A DNA stretch of 64,000 nucleotides from Caprella mutica (GCA_947561585.1 CANNZV010000129.1:248001-312000); one strand, 5' to 3'. Shown: positions 22,717-36,106, counted from the first letter of the stretch. Program-made: numbers and translations. The notes: generated by a model not told the origin, from the sequence alone.

Positions 22717-23965
22717 CTGTGATTATTGATTGGATGGACGCACAGATTTACGTTAAAAATCAGTGATTAACCAACAGGTCTTAGTTACAGCCTTCCTCTT
22801 ATTCTCTCTACTTTCCCCTTTTCTGTGATTTATGACTGAGTTTAAACTCACAGTATTATCTCCAATAGTCTGATGTACAAACTTGACCATATGTACCTTA
22901 TCTATTATTAATAATTAACTTAGGTGTTGTACTTGCAGATAATCTATAGGATTTATTAATATATTATTATCAAAGAATCAAGTATTTAATTTACCCTCTG
23001 TTTGTAGTTTCCTGTTACAATATCAACAGAGTTTAATATAGGTATATCAATTTGCCAATGTTCAAAGTTTCAATCTTGCGATTGAAGTGTTTACTTCTTA
23101 TAATTAATTAGATAACATTTATTAGAGCAAGCAATGACGATATTTGATATGGGTATAGTTGTGAGTAAAGATAGATGTCAAGAGAGCAGTAAAACCCTCC
23201 CAAATCATATACTCAAGGCGGAGCGAGCTGTGCAGCATACCTCCCCTCACTACGTCATTATAGCTACTGAAGGTTTTGGAACCTCTGACTCAGCGTCCTG
23301 CAATCGCTGAAACACTGCCTCTCTCTACCTATATCATTACTCTGGGAGTGGCACACATGCATTCGCTACCGGAGCGATCGCTCCTTTTGTGTGCCATACT
23401 TGTGGCACACAAGTGTGTCACTGCGTGTGTTCAGAGCTGAATAGGTCCTGAACACACAATTGTACTGAAATATGGAAATCTAATTCTTTTACAGCATCTA
23501 ACGATTCCTTTAACGCAAGAAGTTAAACGAAAACTGAAGTTAAGGGATTTTGAAGAAGTAGCCGGATAGAAAAGTTGATCTATGAACTTAGTAACTTTCC
23601 ACCAATCAATGAAAAGCTCATGATGAAGAAAAGCTACTTCTTGATCTCAATTAACAAAGTAATGTGTTGACTGAAGAAATATGTGGAAAAACCTACAGGT
23701 TTTTAACAATAATTTAAAACAATTCAAGTTTAATTTAATATAATTCAAAGTTTTAATTTAAAATAAGTTAAATTATATTTAAAATAAATCCAGATATATT
23801 TAAAATAGTTCAACTTTAATTTGAAATAGTTCAACTTTAATTTGAAATAGTTCAACTTCAATTTTAAAAAGTTTAACTTTAATTTTAAAAATTTCAAGTT
23901 TAATCTAAAAAAAATGAAGTTCAATTTAAAAATTAAATTCTATGGGCCCTCGATATCAAGCATAG
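22717..23965. other. Intergenic region, nothing clearly functional
   Basis: A GC-richer patch at about 23200-23460 contains repeated TGGCACACA strings in both orientations. A short array (23795-23890) of AGTTCAACTTTAATTTGAAA units follows. I do not recognise a gene. Confidence 0.45.
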
Positions 23966-25012
23966 AGTGACCAGACAACTCGCCGCCGGACAATTCGCCG
24001 CGGACAATTCGCCTTAAGAACAACTCGCCGCTAGGACAATTCGCCGTCAAATATCTTGCCGTGTGATATATTTTTTACCGCCGTATACACCATTTATTTA
24101 TAAAAATATATTTTAAATATAAGCTGCGTGTTGTAAATCAATTATCAAATTTTCTTAGAGCAGTATTTAAAATCGTTTTAATTTCCATTTCAAAAGTTAA
24201 ATATTATGTTTTTTTAACTATTATATAAACATAGTGTGTGTTGTAAATTAACAATAACATTTTCTCCGTTCTATTTGAAAGTATTTTGCTAAAAATAATT
24301 TGCTATTGGAAAGAAACCAAGTTCAGGTGTATTCTTAACACGTTTAAATATAACTTTAGTTTAAACTAGTATATCAGTGCAAATAAGGGTTATTTAACTA
24401 CAATGTATTAGATTTTTGTCTTAGATAGGGTAATAAGTTACATTTACTATCACCTCTTCATTTTCCTCTTCTATTTGTGAGTGCAGTCACTGGTGCTTGT
24501 GTTCCTTTTCATCTCATTCCTTGGTAAGTAATTGCATCCACGAAGTAGCTTTTCTGCATCCATGAGCATTATCACGGACTGGTGGTTGGTGCCTTTGTTC
24601 AAGCAGTCACTTTGCTTTCTGACTTCTTCTTCCTGTCCCTTGTATTTAATTTTTTTTTACGTCAACTAGTAAGCCCTTCGTTTCAAAGCAGACGGTTAAA
24701 TGCTTCTAAATTTATATTAATAACTCTAATATTTTTTGCGGCCTGAAATATTCTGACAGATGTAACAAAAGAAACCAATTAATTGAAATAATGAAATTTG
24801 TCAACTACTGTTTTACGTCAGTCTTGAGCGAATAGAAACAAATCATTGTTCAAATTTACAATATTTTTAAATATATGTGAATGATGTACACGCCAGCAAA
24901 ACATAAATCACGCGGCGAGTTGTCCATAGCGGCGAGTTGTCCTCACGGCGAATTGTCCGCGGCGAGTTGAACGGCGGCAACTTTTCCAGCGGCGAATAAT
25001 GTCCTAGAACCC
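23966..25012. mobile_element. 1.05-kb non-autonomous transposon with GGACAATTCGCC terminal words
   Basis: The left end is AGTGACCAGACAACTCGCC and the right end, in reverse, GGTTCTAGGACATTATTCGCC apart from one base at the start. Each terminal repeat holds four to six words such as CGCGGACAATTCGCC. The interior (24440-24710) shares GTAGCTTTTCTGCATCCATG and TTTCTGACTTCTTCTTCCTG with the elements at 992 and 11038. I could not find a convincing target duplication, so the edges may be decayed. Confidence 0.75.
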
Positions 25013-25196
25013 ACACATGGGAAGCTCTGCACTAATATCATTATATTAGTAATGGGAGGGGATGAGATCATGAGAGTAGTGAAATGAGAGAATTGAGAAT
25101 TAAGTAACTGGAGTGAATTAAGATGAGAGAAGTGAGTGAAATGAGAGAAGTGAGAATTTAGATGAGAGGATTGAAATGAGAGAAGTAAGCATTGGA

Positions 25197-25446
25197 AGAT
25201 GATGGTGGGCAATGAAAGATTATGGTGGGTAATGAAAGATTACGGTGGACAACGAAAGATTATGGTGGGCAATGAAAAACTATGGTGGGCAATGATAGAT
25301 TATGGTGGGCAATGAATGATTATGGTGGATAATGAAATATTATGGTGGGCAATGAAAGATTATGGTGAGAAATGAGAGATTAGGGTGGACAATGATAAAT
25401 ATGGGTGGACAATGATAGACTATGGTGGGCAATGAAAGATTATGGT
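25197..25446. repeat. 20-bp tandem repeat
   Basis: About a dozen units of AAAGATTATGGTGGGCAATG. It is preceded (25080-25190) by a looser GAGAGAAGTGAG-rich stretch. Confidence 0.9.
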
Positions 25447-26010
25447 GGCTAGAGCGGCTAGAGCCGCGCGGTTCGAGCCGTATGGGTGCAGCCTCTCCGC
25501 TCTGGCCGCCGATATACTTTCCAATACTACGACCGTCAGATTCATTTAATTACTTCAATTATTAGTTAATTTATTGATATTAATAAATGAATCAATTTTT
25601 CAACTTTTTCATTAAAATTAAATTATTTTTTAGTATTTTGTTTATAAATATTAATTAAATTATCAATATTGATTTATTTATTTATTAATAAATTTATTGA
25701 TATTAATTACTTAATTACTTAAAATTAATTTATTTATTAATAAATTTATTGATATTAATTACTTAAAATTAATTTAATTATTTAGCAATATTAATTAATA
25801 TTGAAAGGAAGCAGTTCCAAAGATATCTTTTTTTATTAGAAAAAGTTCCCTCCAAAAACAAAAGGGATCTGTAAAAAATACTAGTAGATAACTACTGTAG
25901 CGGATCAAACCACTGGTCTAGAGCCGTTTCGGCCGTACGGCTGTAGACGCTACATAAAGGAGTACTATAAGATATAACGGATAGCAGTTCTACCCGCTTC
26001 AGCGACCGCA
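25441..26010. mobile_element. Element with GC-rich GCGGCTAGAGCCGC ends, copy 1
   Basis: GC-rich ends made of GCTAGAGCCGC and AGCCGTA strings enclose an extremely AT-rich interior (TTAATTA, TTATTAATA). Copy 2 at 36779-37318 is the same element. In both places the element sits just upstream of the A/B/C block. It may be part of a larger unit rather than a separate insertion. Confidence 0.6.
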
Positions 26011-26829
26011 TCAGAATTCGAGGGTGTCCGTTTTGAGATTATGCGTTGTACGAGCTTTACCTGTATAATTCAACTACCAATAAGAGGCACGATTTACTCC
26101 AACCGTCAACCATTCAATTTCAATTTATTTTCCTTTTTATATATCAATTTTACGATCAATTTCATTTGTTGTAAAAAATGATTTTATTATCAATTTTTCC
26201 TAAGTTTCCACTGGTTCCTATGATTCCTGTTGCTCTCCTATGTGTCCTTTTATTCCAAATGTCTTCCTGTTCCTAAGTATCCTCTTGTGCCTAAGTGTCC
26301 TCTTGTTCCTACGTGTGTGGTGAATGAGTTTGGCAAAATCGAATATTTTGATTTTTTTTTTCGTTATCTAGCTTTTAATTGGTCGTAATTTGTGATTGGT
26401 CACGTTTGAATCACAATTCAGGATAAATAATAACAATAGTTGCCCGCAAAGAATGTTTAGTAACTCTTTATTAAAACAAAACGCCCTATGACTAATATTT
26501 ACAGTGTTGTCCACGCTTCCTCAATACATATTTTTTGTGATTTGGCTTGGTGTGAAGCAAAGATTATTTGATATTTTGGTCAACAGACTTCCACTCTTGC
26601 TCAATCAACTCACAAAGTTACCCTAAATTGGCGGGTTTCGTTTTATTTTATCGTTTTTGACAATCAACAAATTTTCGACCGGATTCGGTTCGGTTGAGTT
26701 CCTGGCCAAGGAACCAAAATTTCTACATCTTTGTCCTCGAGGACTTCTTGGCAACTCTTGCTGTGTGGCAGGCTGCGTAATCGTGTTGAAAATGAATTTC
26801 TTTATCGGTAAACTGATCGGTGATTTTTG

Positions 26830-28113
26830 GGTACACGGAAAACTGCCAGGCGGAAAACTTCCAGGCGGAAAACTGCCGAAGCGGAAAACTGCCAGGCGGA
26901 AAGCTGCCAGTCATTTACTGGCAATTTAAAGACTTTAGTCAATAATAACATTTTAATTTATAATTAAACGTTAAGAAGTTAAGTAACATTCATTTTTACT
27001 TAGTATACAAAACAAAAATAATAGTTAAATGTAGACAATTTATTGGAAAAATATGTAAATATGTAAATATTAAACATATACATTAAATATTATATAGAAA
27101 TTAAAAACTAAAATCTTTCTTAGAAAAGGTTTAAAATACTAAGAGAAGAAACAAAGAAATATTAGTATTAGGGACAGAGTACAATTTCTTTGTTTACACA
27201 ACGCATCTTTAAATTATCAGTTCATAACGCGCTGTCTAATTTTTTTTTTTATAATTTGAGAATTGAACAAGCCTTCAAGCTTAATATTCGCTAACATATA
27301 TCGCTAACAACTTCGATATATGTTTGTGAAATATTTAGAATTTGCAACACAACATCTATGATTATTAAATTGCTATTACCTACCAATAGTACCTAACTCT
27401 CTAACAATTTCACTTGATCGAATTGGATTGTGCATTAAATTAATAATACTTGTTACATATAAAGGAATATTGTAAAAATGAATGAGTTGTGCTATTGACA
27501 TGGAGAATAAAAATGGAAATATAATAAATATTGAACATACATATATGTTGATTTAAGATACGCTTAATTTATTGTATAATTTAATATTAATTAATTATAA
27601 GAATAGGTAATTAGCTATTAATCACAAATCAGTACGCGGTACATCAGTATTAATGTAATCAGTACATTAATATAGGAAATTAAAAACGAGGGGACTACAT
27701 ACGTAACTAAACATGTTTTTTAAAATATACGTGACATAGCAAATAAGTATAAAATGGTAATTGTTACTTCCTTAAGTGTACTGAAGTTTGGTTTACTGTG
27801 TGTTTAATAAGGTAGCTTTGTTGAAATATAATTTTTGTTTGGATATTGACTAATCAAATAACTATATTTTTATTACAGTAAAAAGGAATGTCCCCTTAAT
27901 CCCTTAACGAAGGGCTGACGCCGTTTTTTAATTAAAATGTTCTTTAAATGTGTTTATAACTAAATAATAAAAGTAAAAAATACATAAATTCCCATTTAGT
28001 GACTGGCAGTCTTCCACCTGGCAGTTTTCCGCATGGCAGTTTTCCGCTTCGGCAGTTTTCCGCCTGGCAGTTTTCCGCTTGGCAGTTTTCCGCCTGGCAG
28101 TTTTTCAGACACC
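26830..28113. mobile_element. 1.28-kb non-autonomous transposon with GGAAAACTGCC terminal words
   Basis: GATTTTTG flanks both sides (26822-26829 and 28114-28121). Copies A (near 630-650) and C (near 38384-38400) have the empty site. The ends are GGTACACGGAAAACTGCCAG and, in reverse, GGTGTCTGAAAAACTGCCAG. Each terminal repeat is an array of AGGCGGAAAACTGCC units, five on the left and about seven on the right. The AT-rich interior encodes nothing recognisable and lacks the core shared by the elements at 992, 11038 and 23966. Confidence 0.92.
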
Positions 28114-28185
28114 GATTTTTGTGAGAATATGATCATTGGGGACTTTAAATTATCAATTATTGTTTCGACAGAATAAAGTAACCAT

Positions 28186-28600
28186 ATCATATTATTGTTC
28201 TCCATATTACATTATTGTTCACCATATCATATTATTGTTCTCCATATTATATATTGTTCACTATATTACATTATTGTTCACCATATTATATATTGTTCAC
28301 CATATTTTATTAATGTTCACCATATCATATCATTATTGTTCACCATATCATTATTGTTCACCATATCATATTATCGTTCACCATATCATATTATTGTTCA
28401 CCATATTATATATTGTCACCATTTTTTATTGATGTTCACCATATTATATTATTGTTCTCCATATCTTATTATTATTCACCGTACCATATTATTGTTCACA
28501 ATATCCTATTATTGTTCACCATGTCATATCATTATTGTTCACCATATCACATTATTGTTCACAATATCATATCATTGTTCACCATATGACATTGCGCATT
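28186..28600. repeat. 20-bp tandem repeat, copy B
   Basis: About twenty units like CACCATATCATATTATTGTT. It is expanded relative to the homologous array at 2346-2566. Confidence 0.9.
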
Positions 28601-28628
28601 AAAATTCACCCAATACAAAATTTATATA

Positions 28629-30239
28629 CAGTAGCGAGCATAAGTTAAGGGACAGTAAAAAAAAGTTCAACATTTTCGATTATTGCAAAAGAACTAGACA
28701 ACGAGAATACGTGAAACTTAACAACAATAAAGGTACACATACTGTGGGTATGTCGTAGAAATATTAGCAAAACAAAACAAATATTTACCGAAATATTTAA
28801 CTATTGCCATCAGAGGACGAAAAAGACACCTAGCAAAAGTTAAGGGACTGTTATTAATAAACGGGTATAAACTGAATAATCTTTGTTTGAAAGAATGTTT
28901 CAATATATTAAATTGTTACTAAAGGTCATCAAATTATTGGAACAAAACTATCGCCGCCATTAAACCTGCTACTCGGAAAAAAGTATCTCTCTGTGAAAAA
29001 CCCCTATTTTTTACCATAACAAGGATGAAAAGTCACTTTCTGAAATTGCAAGCATCATATAAAGATATAAGCGTGTTGTGCATCACAATGTTAATCCTTT
29101 TTAAAGAGTGTGCTTCAATTATTACAAAACGAGAATCAGGAAGACCATCAAAACTACCCCCAGAAAGGATCGTGCCATGGTGAGACTGTGCATAAAGGAC
29201 AGTTTCAATACTACTGCAGGTATTTTTCGCAAAATGAGTGAAACTTATAATCTCAATGTGTCCAGATTCAAAGTTAATAGAAGTTTGAACAGAGTTAGAT
29301 TACAAGCCTGGATGCTGTATCGAAGCCTGTGATATCGAAAAAGAACCAAACTGTAAGGCTGCAGTTTGCCAAGGAGCATGTCGTTTTGTCGAAGGAGCAG
29401 TGGTCCATGGTTGATTTTAGCGACGAATCTGTGATCGGAAGTGACAGCAGAAAGCACGTTCGAGATAATGTCGGTGAAGACCTGTACCTTGAGTTCGTTA
29501 AGCAAACTGTGAAACTTAAAGACGACAGCATGATGGTCTGGGGCATCATCTCTGCAGCGGGAACAGGCCTAATTGTTCGTGTGCATAGAGTTGTCAATGC
29601 TGCATTGTATACGCAACTTCTCATCCACCATTGCATTCCATATTCGCAATCATTTGATACTCAACCACGCATTTGGATGCAAGAAAGTTCTATTTCTCAC
29701 ACGGCTAAATCTGTGAAAGCATACATAGAAAGTAAATGAGTTTCTCTTATAAGCTGGCCTGCTCAGAGCCCCGAATTGAATCCAATTGAAAACATTTGGA
29801 AGGTAATTGGTGATGGTGCTTAAGAACGCAATCCCAAAAAAAATAGAATTAACTGTGGTGATTCCTGAAAGAAGAGTGACAGAAAATAACTCCATAATTC
29901 TGCTAAAAATTTGTTGATTCCTGTAATAATTGATGCAACGAGGTCATCAAAAATAAAAGACTCTTTACAAAATATTAATTTTGTATATCTAATTAGCCAA
30001 TGGTTATTGCAATAACAACTGTTCCTCAACTTTTGCTCGGTGTTCTTTTTGGTCTCTGATGACAATTGTTGAATATTTAGGTAAATATTTGTTCCATTTT
30101 GCTAATATTTCTAGCAAACACTCACAGTATGTGTATCTTTATTGTTGTTAAGTTTCGCGTATTTTCGTTGACTAGTTTCTTTGCAATAAACAAAAATGTT
30201 CAATTTTTTTCACTGTCCCTTAACTTATGCTCGCTACTG
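28629..30239 (+). mobile_element. Tc1-like element with about 235-bp inverted repeats
   Basis: TA flanks an element starting CAGTAGCGAGCATAAGTTAA on both strands, with inverted repeats running about 235 bp and still highly similar. That is longer than usual for Tc1. It encloses a decayed transposase. It interrupts block copy B at a place that is intact in copy A (near 2610). Confidence 0.9.
29100..29850 (+). pseudogene. Tc1-type transposase, inactivated
   Basis: Three pieces in different frames give an N-terminal DNA-binding part (TTPRKDRAMVRLCIKDSFNT), the first catalytic Asp in WSMVDFSDESV, the MMVWGIIS strand, HTAKSVKAYIES, and SWPAQSPELNPIENIW with the third acidic residue. The second catalytic Asp, normally in a QQDNAPCH-like string, is replaced within MQESSISHTAK. 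A stop splits the last part. It is therefore dead by both frame and chemistry. Confidence 0.85.
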
Positions 30240-30455
30240 TATAAGTAATACAGCTGTCCATTATGACAGTTGCCAGCACAACAGTTGTCCGTACACCGAA
30301 TTGAAGAGTGAAAAAGATCACTACACAGACCTCACTCGTTAAGTTCCCAGGCAACACTAACACAGTGCGTGTCTATAAAGTGGGCGTCTATAAAGTGGGC
30401 GTCAACTTTTTTCACCACTTTTCCTTGCAGGGCATGCTACTTCCATACCTATATA

Positions 30456-31461
30456 CACTATAGTGGTCATAATATAAGGGTAGGCAAGAACGACTTATCT
30501 AAATCTTTAATTTCATAAAAAGTAAGGAACACACATTATTGAAATTTGGCAAATATTTTCATATAGAGCTCATATTTATTCGTATCAAATTTCAAAGCAT
30601 TTGAACGAATATTCTACCAATGGTTCTATATTTAATTTCAAACAATATATTTAGCTCTGGTCAAAAGTAAAGAGTAGCCATCATGAACTTTAACTTAATA
30701 CTTTGTGAATAATTCTTTGCTATATCACTTTAATACATTTTCTACCACAAAATTCTACTAATCTTGTACAATATGAAGGAGTTATCCATCTTCCATTCAT
30801 CCTCAAGAAATGTCCACTATTTTTCCACATTAGTTGAGTTTCTTCACTAAGTACAGTGTCCAATAATTGTCGTTGCTAGAGGTTTCTATTGCCAAATGAA
30901 GGTCCTAAAGGATTGTACAACATATTGCGGCTCAGCAATATGTTGCAACATACCCTGCTACTCATATAAAAAAGTTAGGACCCTATTTGAAAGTGAAGAT
31001 ATTGCTCAAATGAGCTGGCCTTCTCATAGACCTGAACTCAATCAAATTGAGATTGCTTGGATAATAATTGAAGACTGTACTCAGAGAGGAAACACAACAA
31101 ATGTGTAAGAATTATGGACATAACTGGAAGATGGATAACTCCTACATATTGTGTAAAATTAGTATAACTTTGTGGCAGAAGATGTATTGAAGTGATATAG
31201 CAAAGAATTATTCACAAATTATTGAGTTATTTGCCAATATCCAGGAATTTTTCAAAGTTTATTATGGCTACCCTTAACTTTTGACCAGGGCTAAATTTAT
31301 TGTTTCGGATGAAATATTGAACCATTGATAGAATATTTGTCCAAATGCTTTGAAATTTCGTAGGAACAAATATGAGCGCTATATAAAAATACATGCAAAA
31401 CTTTAATAATGTGTGTGCTGTACTTCTTTTTTTGCCTACCTTCATATTTTGGCCAATTTTG
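30456..31461 (+). mobile_element. Tc1-like relic, copy B
   Basis: This is the copy B counterpart of 2811-3912, about 100 bp shorter inside and with a 2-bp TA insertion near its left end. The fragment SWPSHRPELNQIEIAWIIIE is retained near 31010-31070. Both copies share the internal deletion, so it predates the block duplication. Confidence 0.8.
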
Positions 31462-32172
31462 TATAATATGTACTCAGTGACACTCGCACAGTAACAATGA
31501 AACATTATTTGACCTCTGATCACAGTACATGGGATGAAAATTCGGGTATTTCTCATTATTTTCAAATTTAGGTCGTAACGTATTGAAATTTAGGAAAAGT
31601 TGAGAAATTTACTTGTAGTAACAACATAACCATAAATTTATCTGCCATCATGAATATTTATTTATATTATTTCCTTCTCGTTAGTTGTGTGCTTAGCATA
31701 TGTCCAAAAAAGCAATTCCATACCAACATTGAAAAGTTTTATATTCTATTGACTATTTTGCAACATTTCCTAAACAATAATACAATTAGATTCTTTTATT
31801 ATATAAGATAAGAATACAAAATCTGGTTATTCCCTAAATAGATTCTATTCTAGACAAATGTACTTTTGAAAAATGAAAATGTAACCAAATCTAACCTTCC
31901 ACAATTTCAAATACGGCTACATCTTCATGTGAAGTCACGACTCAGAATTCTCTAAATCAAGTTTTCGATACCTCGTAGATGCAAATTAATACAGGCAGGT
32001 CTCGTTTTAAGTACAACTCACTTTAGTAAAAGTGGTACTTATTTCGAGTCATGTTTCGAAATAAGAACCGTTCGTAGACATAGAAAAAGGAGACAATTTT
32101 TTTGTGATTATTTCACGGTAACTAAAAAAAAGCATCAAAATTATAATCCAGATAAGGTTATTAGAAGCAATT

Positions 32173-35100
32173 AAGGATAAGGATAAGAATTTTATTGAAG
32201 AAAAAAGCACAAAATACAAATTTCATCAAGCCCTTTTATAATTTTCCGTATTAGGGAATATTTTCGGGCAGATGTTTAAGATAAAGAGAATTATGAGATG
32301 ACAACACTGTACAATATACTACCCATAAATAATAAACAAAATATTTCATACAAAAGCTGACAATAAAAACCAATTATGGAAAAAATGCATATATAATAAA
32401 TGATGCGGACTAGTACAACTGATACATAAAAAGTGAAAATTGAGGAGGGAGTTTGCAAATAAGGGGCGGGAAAGGTGGTGCCATAAAAACAAATTCAGTG
32501 CGAAAGGGGAGGGGAGTGAGAAGATAAGTGGGCGGGAGAAAGGTGGTGCCAATTACAGTGGAGAAGACAGAAAGGATTGTTAGAAGATAGGGGAAGGATA
32601 AAAAGAGTAATTTTTCACAAATTCAAGAATTACTACAAAATTCTGGGTAATTAGTGTGGGGCATACTGATTTAGGAAATAAAACTTTAATCGCTTTTTGA
32701 AAATGGTATAACTATTTATAGTTTTAAGGTTTTCGGGTAGGGAACGCCACAGTCTAGCGGCAGAATAGGGCACACTGTGTTCCGTTGATGTGAGTCTATG
32801 ATTGGTCAGTATCGGCTCATTTCCATATCTAGTATGATAATGCTCATTTGATCGTTGAAAATCACTTTTATGCGCAAAATAACATAATAATAACAAATAT
32901 TTATGCAGATCTGAGAATTTCAAAATTGACGTTTGCAGGAAGAGAGGCTCAGTGTGTGCCAGATACTCACTTCCCGTGACTATACGAATTATCCTCTTCT
33001 GGAGCATTTCGATAGTATGCAAATGTACATCATAAGTACCACCCCACAGTACATTACCAAAAATTAAATAAGGGTAAAAAAGATTTTAATACATGTTTAT
33101 CAATGATTTACACGGAAGATATTCTTTAAATTTGTGAATAACCCCTACCACCTTAGAAAGTTTAGAGCATACAGCGCCAATATGGTTCTTGAATTTCAGT
33201 CTGTTATCCAGGGTAATTCCCAGAAATTTTACACATTCCATAAATTCTATATTAGTACCATTAATCGAAAGACAATCATTAACATTTTCATCAACCCTCC
33301 TATTGGTATAAATTATAGCAGACGTTTTGTCAGAGTTTAATGACAATCTGTTTGAGATAGACCAACTATTCAAGGATTCTAACTCATGATTGATTGAATT
33401 ACAAAGATTGCTAAATATATACCCAGAGGAAGAAACCGTAGTATCGTCAGCGAAAAGGATTGTTTTCAAGGAAGCAGATACGTTAGGTAACTCATTGACA
33501 TAAAGTGTAAAGAGGAGAGGACCCAATACACTACCTTGAGGAATTCCAACAGTGACACTATGGTAATCCGAAAAGGAATTACAAATCTTTACCCGCTGTA
33601 CGCGATTACCCAGATAGCTAGTAAACCATTTGTGAGCAATCAAGATGTCATGTTTCACGGTGTCAAAAGCTTTGCAATAGTCTATAAAGACCCCTACAAC
33701 ATGATTACGCATTTCAAGCTCTCTACAAATTTAGGTGCAATAACCAACTATAGCATCAACAGTTGACAATCCCTTTCTAAATCCAAATTGTTCATCACAT
33801 ATTAACGAAAAATTAGTTACAAAAGATAGAATACGATTTGCAATACATCTCTCATAAATCTTACTAAACAACGGCAAAATAGAAATTGGGCGGTAATTAT
33901 TCATATAATTTTTATCACCTTTTTTATATACAGGAATTATATCGGCTCGTTTCAAGATATCAGGAAAAGTTCCATGTACAAAAGACTTGTTAATCAGTAT
34001 AGTGATGGGGTAACTAAGAATATTTTTACTCAATTTTAACAAGTATACGGAAATCACATTTATATCGTACTTAGTATTTTTCAAGTAGCTAATAATTCTC
34101 ATTACCTCATCTTGAGTTTCAAGGTCTAAATAAAATGAATGGGGGTACGTATTACATGAGAAAGCGGATTATTAGAAGATGCGGGTAATGAGTTTTCGAT
34201 TTTTGCTCCAATATTACATAAATGATTATTAAAGCTTTCCGCAATATCAAAGTCATTAGAAAGAATAGCACTATCATCAAAATAGAATTTATTTTATTCT
34301 TACAATCGCCCATAGAGATTAGTTTACGAATATCCTTCCAAGTATTTCTAATATCACTAATTCTACTCGAAAATCTCCCCTTCTAATAATTTACTTTTGC
34401 TTTAATAACAATTCGATTGACATAATTACGCCTTTTTTTTATTATCAGTGTCTGATATGAGGCCTAACTTACAATTCCTGAAATACATAAATTTAATTTT
34501 AACATATTTCATTATTTCAGACGTTAGCCAAGGATTACAAATACGCTTTTTAGAAACTCTCTTAATTTTAAGAGGATAAGAATTACAATAAATATCATTT
34601 ATAGTGTTTAAGACTCCAACTGTAATAGAATTTACATCATCACCATCAATTAAAGAATTCCAGTCAATATAGCAAATTAGGCTATTAAATTTCTCAATAT
34701 TGGTGTCATTTTCAAGACTAAATTTCATTTCAATTAAATTATCAAGTAAGTCATCAGAAAGCAATTGCTTTGATATTGTTAAGAAAGTAGTATAATGGTC
34801 TGTTGTTTTGTCTAATAAAATACCTGCACGGTTTCCGTAATTAAATGAGAAATTAGTCCAAATATGGTCTATAAGAGAAGGTTGATGATTCAAGTTGGAA
34901 GAAGGGAGCCTAGTGGGCTTTGTTATTACTGGCAGAAATTGAAAAGATCTCATTAGAGCAGAAAAATGCATAACATCACAATTATCTTGATTTAATAAAT
35001 TTATGTTAAAGTCACCTAGCAAGCAGATATCCCTATTTAACTCATTAGAAGACAGCAGAGAGCCAATTGAATCACAGAATTCTACTATATTACCTATGTG

Positions 35101-35201
35101 TGGCCTATATATATACCCATAATCACGAGCTTGACTTTATTTAAGGATATTCTCATAGTGCAAGATTCAACAGTATCATTAGAAATAGAGAACTCATCTA
35201 A
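32173..35201 (-). mobile_element. Non-LTR retrotransposon, 5'-truncated (CR1/Jockey-like)
   Basis: It is inserted in block copy B where copy A reads straight through (AGAAGCAATTGGTTCAGAA at about 4605). The 3' end (minus strand) finishes with repeated TTATCC after an AATAAAATTC, fitting the short repeat tails of the CR1 group. AATT may be the target duplication. From 5' to 3' it carries part of an AP endonuclease, the reverse transcriptase and a C-terminal region. The 5' end is missing. Confidence 0.88.
32651..35022 (-). pseudogene. Reverse transcriptase ORF2 of the non-LTR element
   Basis: Endonuclease: LGDFNINLL and then LIDHIWTNF near 34850-35020. Reverse transcriptase: YRPISILPLFSKIYERCIAN and EQFGFRKG (33731-34102), FIDYCKAFDTV, GIPQGSVLGPLLF and the catalytic FADDT (33443-33454), and KFLGITLD. 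The C-terminal part (32651-33022) includes MLQKRIIRIVTGSEYLAHTE, typical of insect non-LTR elements. Frameshifts separate the parts and the 5' third is lost, so it is not functional. Confidence 0.88.
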
Positions 35202-35525
35202 AATTGGTTCAGAAATTCAACATTTCCTATTTTAGGGTAAGTTCCGTGTTATCGTACGGTTCAAATTTTCTAACACATGAAAATCTTTATATAATAATCA
35301 TTATTTAACTTTTATTTCAATTGGTATTCATGATACCAATTAGAATAGAAGTTAACTAAGAATTATAATATTCTCTTTTATGACGTGTCCTAAATTGTAG
35401 AACCAACCAATAACTTGGAACTTAGTACCCTACTGCCAAAAACATTTCATAGAGCATAAAATTGCGGTTTAGAAAAGTAGCACAATAATTATAGATATCT
35501 AAGTATCCATTAATTACTCACCTAT

Positions 35526-36098
35526 CCTAAGTGAAAGTAAAGCAATGGATGAATTTTAAAACATTTAATAAATGCACGACTTTAAACTTTTTCATCACAG
35601 TCACAAACAATGAAAGACTGTATATTATTATTAATATGCTTATATACGTAGTACTCTAGTAACTCTAATAGAAATTTTCTTTCTATAACTCATAGAAAAT
35701 GATATATATAAACAATTAGTGACAATTATAAATTTCTTGTTACTTTTATTCGCTTTTTAGTTACCGTTTAGTTATAGTGACAATTATAAATTTCTTGTTA
35801 CTTTTATTCGCTTTTTAGTTACCGTTTGGTAACTTAACTGAATCGTGATTTTGTAACTAAAGCGGGGGATGCCTGTACACATAAAATAATTTATAATCTT
35901 TTGTTCAACTAGACACTGTATAAATAAATAATTTCGTTTCCTGATTCCTATTTTGTGTTTTGTCAACAATGAATCCAAAACAGAACAAAACATATCACTT
36001 GTTACTGCGTCTTCTTCGACTGCACGGAATTTCCGCTGAGTTTACCTACTAAGTTTAACAATTCAGAGAAATAGTTTGACCTCTGTTTTATTCCTATA
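35526..36098. other. Short unique stretch with a 54-bp duplication
   Basis: The string TTATAAATTTCTTGTTACTT, with about 50 flanking bases, occurs twice in tandem (35727-35826). Otherwise AT-rich, without a gene. Confidence 0.5.
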
Positions 36099-36106
36099 GA
36101 AATTTC

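Larger units (their letters stand above)
26182..35525. repeat. Diverged duplicated block, copy B
   Basis: It matches copy A from TTATTATCAATTTTTCCTAA onward. Relative to A it has lost about 1.6 kb and gained three insertions: a transposon (26830-28113), a Tc1 element (28629-30239) and a non-LTR retrotransposon (32173-35201). The shared Tc1 relic and hairpin MITE were there before duplication. Confidence 0.88.
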
